A stretch of 57,500 bases of DNA from Chrysomallon squamiferum (GCA_012295275.1 CM022674.1:5318936-5376435), one strand, 5' to 3'. Counted from the first letter of the stretch, positions 39,227 through 51,617 are shown. A program made the numbers and translations. Notes: a model not told the origin generated them from the sequence alone.

Positions 39227-40870
39227 ATGGAAAGCTGGACTTCAAGAGCGTGTTTGTTAGACGGCGATGTTTTGAGTAACGATTTCGAATGTGGAACTGA
39301 AAATGACATTGCTAACGGTACGTATTCTTTAAGTAAAGAGAATACTTTCGATTTTTTTTCTATATAGTGAATTTTATGGGGTTTTTTTTGTGTTTTTATT
39401 TAATGTTCCCTGTTTAATAATGAAAACAAAAAATGTATTCATTTCTATGCAACGTTCATCTTATTCAATTTATTTTACAGATTCCAGCTCGGGATACGAA
39501 TCTGACGATTCTGGTTGTTGTATCGGTGTCAATCACTCTAACCCCGCCTGCCAACCATCTAGTGCTTCAGGGGAGATAATGATGTTTAGCAACACGAACG
39601 GACTGTGTGACAGTCTGAAGTACGTCATCACGATGTCTGAACTGTGTGACGTCATGTTCCTGGTGGGCAAAGAACGAGTTCCCGTTTATGGAGTGAAAGC
39701 AATCATGGCCACACGAAGCAGGTAAAATTTCCTTTTCTATTTTCAGTTAAATTAAAAAAAAAATTCTCAGTAAAATTTAAATCTTTGTTTACCTTTAATG
39801 AGAACTAACTAAAGTAGTACTCGGGGAGAAAAATAAATATATATATTTATCATTAGTGATCGAATTTAGAAAAAAACAAACAATATAAAAACAAAAAAAC
39901 AAAAAAATCAAATGTTAAACGTCAACTTTGGTAGTAATGTGCTTAATAGTTAGTGTGTGTTGTTAGTTAATGTGTTAAAATATATGTTAATTTATAAGAT
40001 TCGTTTCTTATTATTTGTTTGTGTATTTTAAATAGAGTTTTCTATCAGCTGATATTGTATCACCAGCGCAAATATACTGAAGAACGATCAAGGAAAAAGT
40101 CAAAATCCAAACATCAAAGCAGTCACCTGACCATTCCAATCCCAGATTACGACATCGACGTCTTCCGCAGTTTGGTCACGTTTCTGCACTGTGGAAAGGT
40201 GAAAGTGGACGTCAAAGTTGTAGTTGGTAAGTACAAAAATTATGTAATAATAATAATAATAATAATTGTAACATTTCATATAATGAATCTTGATTAGTTA
40301 AAATTTCACAAGGGAAATGAAAATTACGTTGTTAATTTGTTATTAATACTAAACGTAAACGAATATTAATAAATTAACTCTTTGTAATATTTCATATAAA
40401 TGAATATTATGTTGTTAACTGATTGCTTTGTTTGAGATAAATGAATGAATATTAATTATTTTTAATCTGTTCCAGGTCTTTTTGTGTGCTGCTTCAGAGT
40501 ATGAACTGAAAGATCTGAGCAAAGCATGCTGGGATTTTGCTCGTCGTTTAAAGAGCAAAAGTCAGATTGCCGACTTGCTGACGTCATGTTCTAAATATAG
40601 TAAAAAGAAAGCAGCCCAGAAATTGATTATAGAGGTGTGTATGTTACAGATATTCAAATATCTATTGAACACAGATAATACTTTTTATTTCTTTTCATTT
40701 CTCTCTTTTTAATCACCTTATTCAATCGATGTAATTTAATTGCTGATAAAACAACGGTAAAACATAATAAATTGATTTTATCAAAACGATTTGTTCACTG
40801 AAATTTAAAAACAAAACATTAACTGTTTTCTTTTAATCTTTCTATTCAGATTTCTAGAAGTGGTCACTGA
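39227..40870 (+). pseudogene. BTB/POZ gene copy G with +1 frameshift at exon 4 start
   Basis: Exons 39227-39317, 39481-39721, 40036-40226, 40476-40634 and 40850-40870. After the exon 4 acceptor the usual CTCTT is CTTTTT, one base longer, so exon 4 is 159 nt. The frame stops at 40502-40504 after about 183 residues and the last BTB helix and C-terminus are lost. An AG 18 nt inside exon 4 (GCTTCAG at 40490-40496) could act as an alternative acceptor. It joins in frame to Glu-Tyr-Glu-Leu and would skip seven codons. Other changes: KYTEERSRKK in the basic insert, and SGH near the C-terminus. Synonymous changes at the end of exon 2 make G distinct. AATAAA lies at 41265-41270. Confidence 0.75.
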
Positions 40871-41274
40871 AAAGGATCATTTTTATCCTCTGAGAACCGA
40901 TCACATGACCGCCAGAGGTCACCGTATCACATGACAAACACGTCGGAGCTCTTCTGACTCGAGTCATACTGAACGTCAAGACAGAAACGTGAAGAAAAAT
41001 AAGAAGCGAAAACGAAACGTGCTGTCAAGACGCGTCTTCGTGAGACGAAAGAGGAGTTGACGTGAATGAGAAGTGGAAAGATAAGGAATGAAGAAATACA
41101 TGTAATTCTGTGTGCAACAGAGAGTTCGTGAAAGCGAAACTGTTGCATTAAATGAAGAATGTGCGCGCATTTACAGAAAGTTCTGTTTGTTGCAGGAAGT
41201 ATTATTCATTCAAAGTGCATCAATCAGTATGATGTGTAATATACTTGTTCAAATGCTTGTTTTTAATAAAGATT

Positions 41275-41473
41275 TTAAAGACAAAAATTATTTGTTTTCT
41301 TCTTCAATATTTTAAGTGTTTTCATTATCAATAACAAACTGATCATGCCGATATTATTTTCTGTTTGTCAAATTCAACATGGAGCTGTACAGGGTTGAGA
41401 AAAGACCAAAGGCTGCTCAATTTTATTTTGAAAAAACTGAATCCATTTTAATGTCAGAATCTCTCTCTCTGTC

Positions 41474-41550
<77 letters not shown>

Positions 41551-41794
41551 TTAACATTTTACATCCAATCTTCAGACCGACTGATACCCATGCTTTTAGA
41601 AACTGCATTTCAAGATGAATTTGATTGTTGTATTAAATACAGTTGCAGTGCTCATCTAAGCTAAAACACTTTGATTTATTCAATGAAAGTAGAAGACAGA
41701 CTGTAGTATTAGTTATCAGTTGTGAAACATTATTTTAAATGTGTTTCACCTTTGGATCAAGACTTTATATATGTAAATATATGAACGTCTTTGT

Positions 41795-41845
<51 letters not shown>

Positions 41846-42863
41846 TATGTGAGTATATTTGAGAGCATATTTCAATATTATTAAAACAAACAATAGGTTT
41901 TATTCAAACACCAGTTTATTAAATACATTCATTGACAAATACATAAAAAAAAAAACATACACTCAGAATGGCTTATCTACTAATGACATCAAATTTCATA
42001 GATTTTTTAATATTTACTTTCTGATTTATATATGTTTATATAAGTTTTTCTTCTATAAATGTAATTGAAAGTGTGTGAACGTTTAAAGCCCTGAGAGAGA
42101 GAGAGAGAATTTCTGATATTAAAATGGGTTCAGTTTCTTCAAAATAAAATTGAACAGCCTTTGGGTCTGCTCTATCATGTACAACTTCATGGTGAATCTT
42201 CGCAACAGAAAATAATATGTTAAATATTATTTATATATAAACAAACGTAAATTTAGGTGCCTAACTTAAACATTATCAGTTCAATTATTTCATGAGAAAA
42301 CTTCAATTAAACTTAAAACTTTTCTTTTGCAGACAAAGACACTGAATAAAGAGAAGTCTGCATGTTTCTAAAATTATGACGGAAACAAATCAAATTAATC
42401 CAAGAAAAACAAACTAATCAAATTGACTGTTTTTCCCCAATGTTTGGTGTCACTTTCTGTGTAATAAACTTTCTTACTGCTAACAAAAAATATCAAAGTA
42501 TAATCCAAGTTCTACCAGCTTCTCAACTAGGACGGGTAGGAAAGTTTTCAAATCAAAGCTAATAAAATACTACCTTCCACACCCTAACGTCTCATAATTA
42601 CATTTGTTTATAGTGTCATCCCTTTCCTTAAATTTCAGATATTTTAAAATCTTTACAGATACATATTTTAGCCGGTATATAGAATACTTAAGTCACTCTG
42701 TCTGTGTGTGTTTGTGTGTGTCTGTGTGTGTGTATGTGTTTGTGAGTGTGTGTGTGCGCGTACAAAAATAAGTATCAGTCTAAAGATAAATAGGTGTATG
42801 TATTTACACTTATAAATATCTGATCTATATCATAAATATAACAAAAGTACCATTTTATCAATC
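41275..42863 (+). other. spacer downstream of BTB copy G, with inverted insert
   Basis: No gene. An extra inverted piece of spacer with (CT)n lies at about 41348-41549. A long TG repeat follows at 41797-41842, then a short GA tract at 42093-42110 in the normal orientation, then TG-rich sequence at 42700-42765. Homology continues to ATTTTATCAATCT at 42851-42864, where it stops abruptly. Confidence 0.65.
41348..41549 (-). repeat. duplicated and inverted spacer segment with (CT)n
   Basis: The run from ATATTATTTTCTG through ACATGGAGCTGTACAGG to the (CT)n at 41459-41546 is the reverse complement of the GA block found downstream of copy D (27098-27320). The same block also occurs in direct orientation at about 42090-42225, so the inverted copy is additional. 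The 79- and 61-aa frames crossing it are not genes. Confidence 0.65.
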
Positions 42864-43290
42864 TTGAGACGAAAGAGCAGTTGACGTGAATGAGAAGCGG
42901 AAAAATAAGGAATGAAGAAATACATGTAATTTTGTGTGTAACAGAGAGTTCGTGACAGCGAAACTGTTGCATTAAATGAAGAATGTGCGCGCATTTACAG
43001 AAAGTTCTGTTTACTACAGGAAGTATTATTCATTCAAAGTGCATGAATCAGTATGATGTGTAATATACTAGTCCTGTTCCAATGCTTGTTTTTAATAAAG
43101 ATTTTAAATTAAAAAAATGTATTTATTTTTTTCTTCAATATTTTAAGAGTTTTGATTATCAGTAATAAACAGATGATGCGCATGATCAGTTATAAAGTGG
43201 GTAAATTGAATTCCTTGTTTTAACATCTCGTATCCAGTCTTAAGACCGACGGTATACCCTTGCTTTTACAAACTGCATTTCAAAATGACA
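42864..43290 (+). pseudogene. detached 3' UTR and downstream flank of a lost BTB copy (plus strand)
   Basis: Starts inside the conserved 3' UTR at GAGACGAAAGAG and continues through AATAAA at 43094-43099 and the usual downstream flank to about 43285. No promoter or exons precede it; the spacer of G joins it directly. It marks a deletion between two units. The next base pairs begin reverse-complement spacer belonging to copy H. Confidence 0.75.
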
Positions 43291-43872
43291 CAGTGATATA
43301 AATATATATATTCCGACTAAAATATGTTTGTCTAAAGATTTTAAAATATCTTGAATTTAAGGAAAGGGTTGACACTATTAAAGAAATGTAATTATGAGAC
43401 GTTAGGGTGGCGCTCCTTGTATTTTCAAAAATTTCCATTTGAAAATTTTCCTTTCCGTCCTAGAGGAAAAGCTTGTAGAACTTGGATTATACTTTGATAT
43501 TTTTTGTTAGCAGTAATACTAAAACACTGGCGAAAACATTCAATTTGATTAGTATGTTTTTATATTTAATTGATTTCTTTCCGTTATAGTTTTAGAAACA
43601 TTCATACTTCTCTTTATTCAGTGTCTTTGTCTGCATAAGAAAAAGTTTAAAGTTTAACTGAAGTTTTCTCATAACTGGTAACGTTTAAGTTAGGCGACTA
43701 AATTTAGGTTTATTTATATAAATTATATTTAACATTTTATTTTCTGTTGGTGAGATTCACCATGGAGCTTTACACGACTTAGCAAAGACTAAAGGCTGTT
43801 CAATTTTATTTTGAAATTCACATTCTGTCTCTCTCTGATGTCATTAGCAGATAGGCCAGTCTGAGTGTAGTT

Positions 43873-43915
<43 letters not shown>

Positions 43916-44400
43916 ATCTGTTACTGAATGTATTTAATAAAGTGGTATTGCAATAAAACCTATTGTTTGTTTTAATTGTTTTAATAATATTGAAATGTGT
44001 ACTCAAATATACTGACACACGCACACGTACACACATACACACACACACACACGAATAAAGACAATCATATATTTACATATATAAAATCTTGGTTCCGAAG
44101 TGAAAGACATTTAAAATAATGTTTTACAACTCAGAAGTAATATTTCAATCTGTCGGCTAGTTTCAATGAATAAATCAATGCGTTTTAGCTTATATGAGCA
44201 CTGTAGCTGTATTTAATACAACAGACAAATTCATCTTGAAATGCAGTTTACAAAAGCAAGGATATACCGTCGGTCTGAAGATTGGATACGAGATGTTAAA
44301 AGAAGGAATTCAAGATTACCACTTTATTACTCTTCATGATCAGTTTGTTATTGATAAAGAAAAGACTTGAAATATCGGAGAAGAAAACAAATACATTTTT
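43290..44400 (-). other. spacer downstream of BTB copy H (inverted orientation)
   Basis: No gene. Reverse complement of the standard spacer: AGGAAAGGGTTGACACTATT near 43360, the collapsed GA block near 43825-43845, a poly-T run at 43871-43911 and a CA repeat near 44015-44052. The left end (43290-43310) is a junction also seen near 47915 and 56535. Confidence 0.7.
43871..43911. repeat. poly-T tract
   Basis: About 40 T in a row, expanded from the short T run (7-10 nt) found in the homologous position of other spacers. Confidence 0.9.
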
Positions 44401-44817
44401 ATCTTTAAAATCTTTATTAAAAACAAGCATTTGAACAAGACCAGTATCTTACGCGTCAAACTGATTGATGCACTTTGAATGAATAATACTTCCTGCAATA
44501 AACAGAACTTTCTGCAAATGCGCGCACATTCTTTATTTAATGCAACAGTTTCGTTTTCATGAACTCTCTGGTACACACAGAATTACATGTATTTCTTCAT
44601 TCCTTATCTTTCCACTTCTCATTCACGTCAACTCCTCTTTCGTCTCACGAAGACGCGTCTTGACAGCACGTTTCGTTTTCGCTTCTTATTTTTCTTCACG
44701 TTTCTGTCTTGACGTTCAGTATGACTCGAGTCAGAAGAGCTCCGACGTGTTTGTCACGTGATACGGTGACCTCAGGAGGTCACGTGATCGGTTCTCAGAG
44801 GATAAAAATAATAATTT

Positions 44818-45368
44818 TCAATGATCACTTCTAGAAATCTGAATAGAAATATAAAAGAAAAAATAATTAATTTGTTGTTTTTAAATTTCAGCGAAGAAAA
44901 TATTTTGATAAAATCAGTATATTGGGATTTATTTTATTTTAATCAGTAATTATAATACATCGATTCAAAAAGACATAAAAAGAAATAATAATAAGTATCT
45001 ATGTTTGATAGATATTTGAATATCTGTAACATACACACCTCTATAATCAATTTCTGGGCTGCTTTCTTTTTACTATATTTAGAACATGACGCCAGCAAGT
45101 CGGCAATCTGACTTTTGCTCTTTAAACGACAAGCAAAATCCCAGCATGCTTTGCTCAGATCTTTCAGTTCAAATTCTGAAGCAGCACACAAGAGACCTGG
45201 AATACGTTCAAAATAATTAATATTCATTTATCAGAAATAAAGCAATCACTTAACAACTTAATACTCATTTAAATGAAATATTACAAAGTGTTAACTAATT
45301 AATATTCATTTACCTTGTGAAATTTTAACTAATCAAGAATCATTATTTGAAATGGTACAATTATTCCA

Positions 45369-45427
<59 letters not shown>

Positions 45428-46424
45428 ATAATCTTTTTTTACTTACCAACAACAACTTTGACGTCTACTTTCACCTTTCCACAGTGCAGAAACGTGACCA
45501 AGCTGCGGAAGACGTCGATGTCGTAATCTGGGATTGGAATGGTCAGGTCACTGCTTTGATGTTTGGATTTTGACTTTTTCTTTGATAGTTCTTCAGTAGA
45601 TTTGCGCTGGTGATACAGTATCAGCTGATAGAAAACTCTGTTTTAAAATAAACAAACAAACAATGAGAAAAGGATCTTATAAAATAACATATACCTTGAC
45701 ACATTAACTAACAACACATACTAACTATTAAGCACATTACTAGTAACTTTCAGAAATGACGGGCTTTTTTAGTGTTGTTATATTTGTTCTAAATTCGATG
45801 ACTGATGAAAAATATTTTTATTTCTCTCCCCGAGTCCTAGTTTAGTTCTTTTTAAAGATAAAATTAATGAAAAACAAAAGATTTTAAAATTTCATTGAAA
45901 ATTAAAAAATAGAATTTTACCTGCTACGCGTAGCCATGATAGCTTTCACTCCATAAACAGGAAATCGTTCTTTGCCCACCAGGAACATGACGTCACACAG
46001 TTCAGACATCGTGATGACGTACTTCAGACTGTCACACAGTCCGTTCGTGTTGCTAAACATCATTATCTCCCCTAAAGCACTAGATGGTTGGCAGGCGGGT
46101 TTAGAGTGATTGACACCGATACAACAACCAGAATCGTCAGATTCGTATCCCGTACTGGAATCTGTAAAATAAATTGAATAAAATGAACGTTACAGAGAAT
46201 TGAATGCATCATTTTTACGAACATTAATATAACTAGATTGGAGAAAAGAAAGAAAGAAAGAATAAAAGAAAGAAAGAAAGAAATCAAGAATATAAAAAAA
46301 TGAAAGTATACATTTTACTTAAAGAATAAGTACCGTTAGCAATATCATTTTCAGTTCCACATTCGAAGTCGTTACTCAAAACATCGCCGTCTAACAAACA
46401 CGCTCTTGAAGTCCAGCTTTCCAT
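44818..46424 (-). CDS. BTB/POZ domain protein, copy H (233 aa, minus strand)
   Basis: Exons in transcript order: 46334-46424, 45921-46161, 45447-45637, 45039-45196 and 44818-44838; same lengths and phases as the plus-strand copies, and open. It is the most divergent intact copy: SSTGYES in exon 2, Lys for Asn and Leu for Ser in the linker, Phe for Val in ERFPVYG, Asp for His in the SSDLTI segment, and SEFEL, FACR and LLAS in exon 4. Because most of these are replacement changes in a background of near-identity, constraint may be relaxed or the sequence may have been less homogenised. Intron 3 has a long (TTA)n (45369-45426). The polyA signal on minus is at 44413-44418. Confidence 0.83.
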
Positions 46425-46471
46425 GACAAAGTGTAGATATTTAGAAGTGAACGATGTGATAACTTGAAGAA

Positions 46472-46620
46472 GAATGATGACATATTTCAACGACTGTTGC
46501 GTTTTATAAATTACAGACGTGTCATAAGTTAACTATTTTAATTAGGAGATGTTAAAATCACGTGATAATCTGTAGACACTGAGTAACGTGTTGTTATAAC
46601 AACACACAGGCACGAGACTG
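46472..46620 (-). promoter_or_regulatory. promoter of BTB copy H
   Basis: TATAAAA on minus at 46502-46508, E-box CACGTG near 46559 and the TTGTTATAACAA palindrome near 46589-46602. The distal CACGTG lies at about 46622. Upstream homology is cut at about 46768, where plus-oriented 3' UTR sequence begins. Confidence 0.6.
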
Positions 46621-46767
46621 GCACGTGACAGTGAGAATTGAAGAGTGAGATTACTGGATTATTAATTAAGGTTCTAACAGGATTATCAATTAGAAATGCT
46701 AATTTGTATTATTAAACCAATACTCAGGTTCAACTGAACTTTACTTACACTTAAATCTGTGTCATTT

Positions 46768-47110
46768 AAGAAAACGAAACGTGCTGTCAAGACGCGTCTT
46801 CGTGAGACGAAAGAGGAGTTGACGTGAATGAGAAGTGGAAAGATAAGGAATGAAGAAATACATGTAATTCTGTGTGTAACAGACAGTTCGTGAAAGCGAA
46901 ACTGTTGCATTAAATGAAGAATGTGCGCGCATTTACAGAAAGTTCTGTTTATTGCAGGAAGTATTATTCATTCAACGTGCATCAATCAGTATGACGTGTA
47001 ATATACTAGTCTTGTTGAAATGCATGTTTTTAATAAAGATTTTAAATAATAATACTGTATTTGTTTTCTTTTTCGTTATCTTAAGTGTTTTCATTATCAG
47101 TTATAAACGC
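46768..47110 (+). pseudogene. detached BTB 3' UTR joined to the promoter of copy H
   Basis: From AAAACGAAACGTGCTGTC onward the sequence is plus-oriented 3' UTR of a BTB unit: palindrome AAGACGCGTCTT, then AATAAA near 47030-47040 and flank. No exons precede it. The same joint occurs upstream of copy J at about 55390. Confidence 0.75.
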
Positions 47111-47111
47111 A

Positions 47112-47690
47112 TGATGCCCATATTATTGGATGGTATGTTCCCAAAACTGGCAGTCTCCAGATTAGGTAAGCGGTGAGGTATTGTAATCCGCTTCCAGAAA
47201 TGTGAAATCTGGCGTGAGCAATTAAGGCCAATTTAGACGCATGGGGATAACAAGATGTTTGAAGAACAGATTAACAAGATTAACCTTAATAAGCAATGAA
47301 GAGCAGAGGTGTACCGGAATAGAGATTTCAAGAAAATTAATGTTTGGAGACATGAAATTAATGTTATATCTCTCAGTAAAATTTGGAGACAGGAAATACT
47401 ACCAGAAGACAAGCACAAGCTGTACAGCTGGGATTGGACTACGTCACGTGTACCCAGGACATGGCTTCCTACTTGTCATCTTGCAGTGGAGTGCTTTCTG
47501 GGACATTTCATGTGTAAAGTGTGACTGAATTGCTTTTAAATTGTGGACAAAATACTATTTCACAAAAGTACATCAATTAAGGCGAGGGCCCATCATTAAG
47601 GTGATGGAATACCAATTAGTAATAAACTGCCAGAAATGGAACAACTGGCGTGTCCAATTAAGATGTGTTATAATCGGGAATAAACCGTGT
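47112..47690. repeat. unidentified ~0.6 kb segment, copy 1
   Basis: Present only here and at 55742-56320 within the window. It contains a degenerate internal repeat: CCAGAAATGTGAAATCTGGCG near 47194 and CCAGAAATGGAACAACTGGCG near 47629, each followed by CAATTAAG. Frames of 61-95 aa exist on both strands but differ in start and length between the two copies, so coding is doubtful. After it, the polyA-region flank (TGTAATATACTAGTCTTGTTC) appears a second time, as if the insertion duplicated about 100 bp. Confidence 0.55.
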
Positions 47691-47914
47691 AATATACTAG
47701 TCTTGTTCAAATGCTTTTTTTTTTAATAAGCTTTTAAATAAAAATTGTTTTTGTTCTCTTCTTCGTTAAGTGTTTTCATTATCAGTAACAAAGGTATCAT
47801 GCTCATGATGAGTTATAAAATGGGTAACTTGAATTCCTTCTGTTGACATCTCGTATCCAATCTTCAGACCGACGGTATACCCTTGCTTTTGCAAACAGGA
47901 TTTCAAAATTACAA

Positions 47915-48950
47915 AATGATATAAATATACTATATTCCGGCTAAAATATGTATCTCTAAAGATTTTAAAATATCTGCTATTTCAGGAAAGGGATGACACT
48001 ATTAAATAAATGTAATTATGAGATGTTAGGGTGAGGCAGGTTTTATTTTATGAGCTTCCATTTGAAAATTTTCTTTCCAGTCCTAAAGGAGAAGCTTGTA
48101 GAACTTGGATTATACTTTGATATTTTTTGTTAGCAATAATAAAGTTTATATCAAAGAAAGTGACATCAAACTTGAATTTTACTAAAACACTGGCGAAAAC
48201 AGTCAACTTGATTAGTATGTTTTTTATATTTAATTGATTTGTTTCCTTCATAGTTTTAGAAACGTTCATACTTCTCTTTACTTAGAGTCTTTGTCTGCAT
48301 AAGAAAAAGTTTAATTGAAGTTTTCTCATAACTGCTAATGTTTAAGTTAGACGCCTAAATTTAGGTTTATTTATATAAATTATATTTAAGATATTATTTT
48401 CTGTTGGGGAGATTCACCATGGAGCTGTACATGACTTAGCAAAGACCAAAGGCTTTTCAGTTTTATTTTGAAGAAACTTCTTCCATTTTTACGTCAGAAA
48501 TTCACATTCTGTCTCTCTCTGATGTCATTAGGATATAGGCCATTCAGAGTGTGTGTGTTTTTTATACGTATCTGTTACATAATGTATTTAATAAACTGGT
48601 GTTGGAATAAAATCTATTGTTTGTTTTAATTTTTTTAATAATATTGAAAATTTGTACTCAAATATACTCACACACGAACACGGACACACATACACAGACA
48701 CACGAACAAAGACAATCATATATTTACACATGTAAAATCTTGGTTCCGAAGTGAAAGACATTAAAAATAATGTTTCACAACTGATATCTAATACTACAAC
48801 CTGTCTTCTAGTTTCAATATATTCTAGCTTTGATAAGCACTGTAACTGTATTTAATACAACAATCAAATTCATTTTTAAATGCGGTTTCAAAAGCAAGCG
48901 TATACTGTCTGTAAAATATCGAAGAAGAAAACAAATACATTTTTTTAAAT
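47915..48950 (-). other. spacer downstream of BTB copy I (inverted orientation)
   Basis: No gene. Reverse-complement spacer beginning at the recurrent junction near 47915. The GA block is reduced to GTCTCTCTCTG near 48511 and CA repeats lie near 48671-48703. The 73-aa minus frame at 48048-48269 recurs at 56670-56891 but is spacer DNA in all units. Confidence 0.65.
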
Positions 48951-49364
48951 TGAAATCTTTATTAAAAACAAGCATTTGAACAAACAAGACTAATATATTA
49001 AGTCATACTGATTGACGCACGTTCAATGAATAATACATCCTGCAATAAACAGAACTTTCTGTAAATGCGCTCACATTCTTTATTTAATGCAACAGTTTCG
49101 CTTTCACGAACTCTCTGTTACACACAGAACTACATGTACTTCTTCATTCCTTATCTTTCCACTTCTCATTCACGTCAACTCCTCTTTCGTCTCACGAAGA
49201 CGCGTCTTGACAGCACGTTTCGTTTTCGCTTTTTATTTTTCTTCACGTTTCTGTCTTGACGTTCAGTATGACTCGAGTCAGAAGAGCTCCGACGTGTTTG
49301 TCACGTGATACGGTGACCTCAGGCGGTCATGTGATCAGTTCTCAGAGGATAAAAATGATCATTT

Positions 49365-49968
49365 TCAGTGATCACTTCTAGAAATCTGAATAGAAAGATT
49401 AAAGAAATGGTTTAATTTTTTGCTTTTAAATTTCAGTGACCAAATCGCTTTGATAAAATCAATAGATTAGGCTTTTTCGTTAATTTAATGAGTAAGTACA
49501 ATGCATTGATCCAAACAGTTGGATTTAAAAAAAAAAATAATAATAATAATAGTTGTCTATGTTCAATAGATATTTGAATATCTGTAACATACACACCTCT
49601 ATAATCAATTTCTGGGCTGCTTTCTTTTTACTATATTTAGAACATGACGTCAGCAAGTCGGCTGTCTGACTTTTGCTCTTTAAACGACGAGAAAAATCCC
49701 AGCATGCTTTGCTCAGATCTTTCAGTTCATACTCTGAAGCAGCACACAAGAGACCTGGAACAGATTAAAAATAATTAATATTAATTTATCTGAAACAAAG
49801 CAATCAGTTAACAACTTAATACTCATTGATATGAAATACTATTAACTAATTAATAGTTATTTATGTGAAATATTAACAAATTAATCATCATTTGTCTGCT
49901 GAACTATTAATTAAGAATCATTATAATGAACATTTAAAATTATTACAATTATTATGATTATGATTATG

Positions 49969-50009
<41 letters not shown>

Positions 50010-50976
50010 ATAATCTTTTTTTACTTACCAACAACAACTTTGACGTCCACCTTCACCTTTCCACAGTGCAGAAACGTGACCAAGCTGCGGAAGACGTCGA
50101 TGTCGTAATCTGGGATTGGAATGGTCAGGTGACTGCTTTGACGTTTGGATTTTGATTTCTTCTTTGATAGTTCTTCAGTAGATTTGCGCTGGTGATACAG
50201 TATCAGCTGATAGAAAACTCTGTTTTAAAATACACAAATAAACAATTAGAAAAGGATCTTATAAAATAACATATACTTTAACACATTAACTAACAAGACA
50301 CACTAACTATTAAGCACATCACTAGTAACTTTCAGAAATGACGTGTTTTTTTAGTGTTATTTTTTCTTCTGTATTCGACCACTGATTATAAATATATTTA
50401 TTTCTCTCCCCGAGTTAATTCAGTTAATTCTCTTTAAAGGTAAAGAAATATTTAAAATTTTACTGAAAATAAAAAAATAGAATTTTACCTGCTACGGGTA
50501 GCCATGATAGCTTTCACTCCATAAACAGGAACTCGTTCTTTGCCCACCAGGAACATGACGTCACACAGTTCAGACATCGTGATGACGTACTTCAGACTGT
50601 CACACAGTCCGTTCGTGTTGCTAAACATCATTATCTCCCCTGAACCACTAGATGGTTGGCAGGCGGGGTTAGAGTGATTGACACCGATACAACAACCAGA
50701 ATCGTCAGATTCGTATCCCGAACTGGAATCTGTAAAATAAATTGAATAAGATGAACGTTACATAGAAATGAATACCTCATTTTTTTTATTATTAAACATC
50801 GAACGTTAAGATACCTAGACAGGGAAAAAAATTTAACAATGTACAAAACAAACGAAAGTATTCTTTTTACTTAAAGGATAAGTACCGTTAGCAATGTCAT
50901 TTTCTGTTCCACATTCGAAGTCGTTACTCAAAACATCGCCGTCTAACAAACACGCTCTTGAAGTCCAGCTTTCCAT
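49365..50976 (-). CDS. BTB/POZ domain protein, copy I (233 aa, minus strand)
   Basis: Exons in transcript order: 50886-50976, 50489-50729, 50029-50219, 49597-49754 and 49365-49385; open. It has Ser-Gly-Ser in exon 2 and Lys-Arg-Gln in exon 3, like copies A-C, but Leu 176 like the right-hand group. Private changes include QTADL and WDFSRR in exon 4. The ATG-CGT segment at the end of exon 2 carries a synonymous CCC codon. Intron 3 has (ATT)n at 49959-50009. The polyA signal on minus is at 48958-48963. It is the only minus-strand copy whose upstream flank continues as normal spacer. Confidence 0.84.
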
Positions 50977-51023
50977 GACAAAGTGTAGATATTCAGAAGT
51001 GAACGATGTGATAACTTGAAGAA

Positions 51024-51180
51024 GAATGATGACATATTTCAACGACTGTTGCGTTTTATAAACACCAGACGTGTCAAAAGTTAACTTTTTTAATTAGGAG
51101 ATATTTAAATCACGTGACACTCTGTAGACACTGAGTAACGTGTTGTTATAACAACAGTCAGGCACGCGACTGGCACGTGA
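51024..51180 (-). promoter_or_regulatory. promoter of BTB copy I
   Basis: TATAAAA on minus at 51054-51060, CACGTG at about 51112, palindrome TTGTTATAACAA near 51143-51154 and the distal CACGTG at about 51174. Confidence 0.6.
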
Positions 51181-51442
51181 CAGTGAGAAGTGTAGAGTGA
51201 GATTACTGGATCATTAATTAAGGTTCTAACAGGATTATCAATCAAAAATGCTGACTGATATTATTAAACCTATACTCAGGTTCAACTGATCTTTACTTAC
51301 ACTGAAACCTGAGGTATTTAAGGTACGCTATATAAATACAAATACAAAACGGATAAAATGGTACATTTGTTATTTTTAAAGATTTACATCAGATATTTAT
51401 CCCACCTGTATATCTATAGATTCATACTTATTTTTATACGCG

Positions 51443-51617
51443 CGCACACACACACACACACACGCACACACAGACGCACACACATACAAACACATACATA
51501 CACATATACGCGCACACACAGACACACACACATATACACGCACACACAGACACACACACACACACATATAAGCGCGCACACACACACACACACACACACA
51601 TAAACACACACACACAG
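51443..51617. repeat. compound (CA)n microsatellite
   Basis: About 175 bp of CA with GC and TA interruptions, the longest version of the TG tract seen in the spacers. Cys/Val or His/Thr frames across it are translated repeat. Confidence 0.95.
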
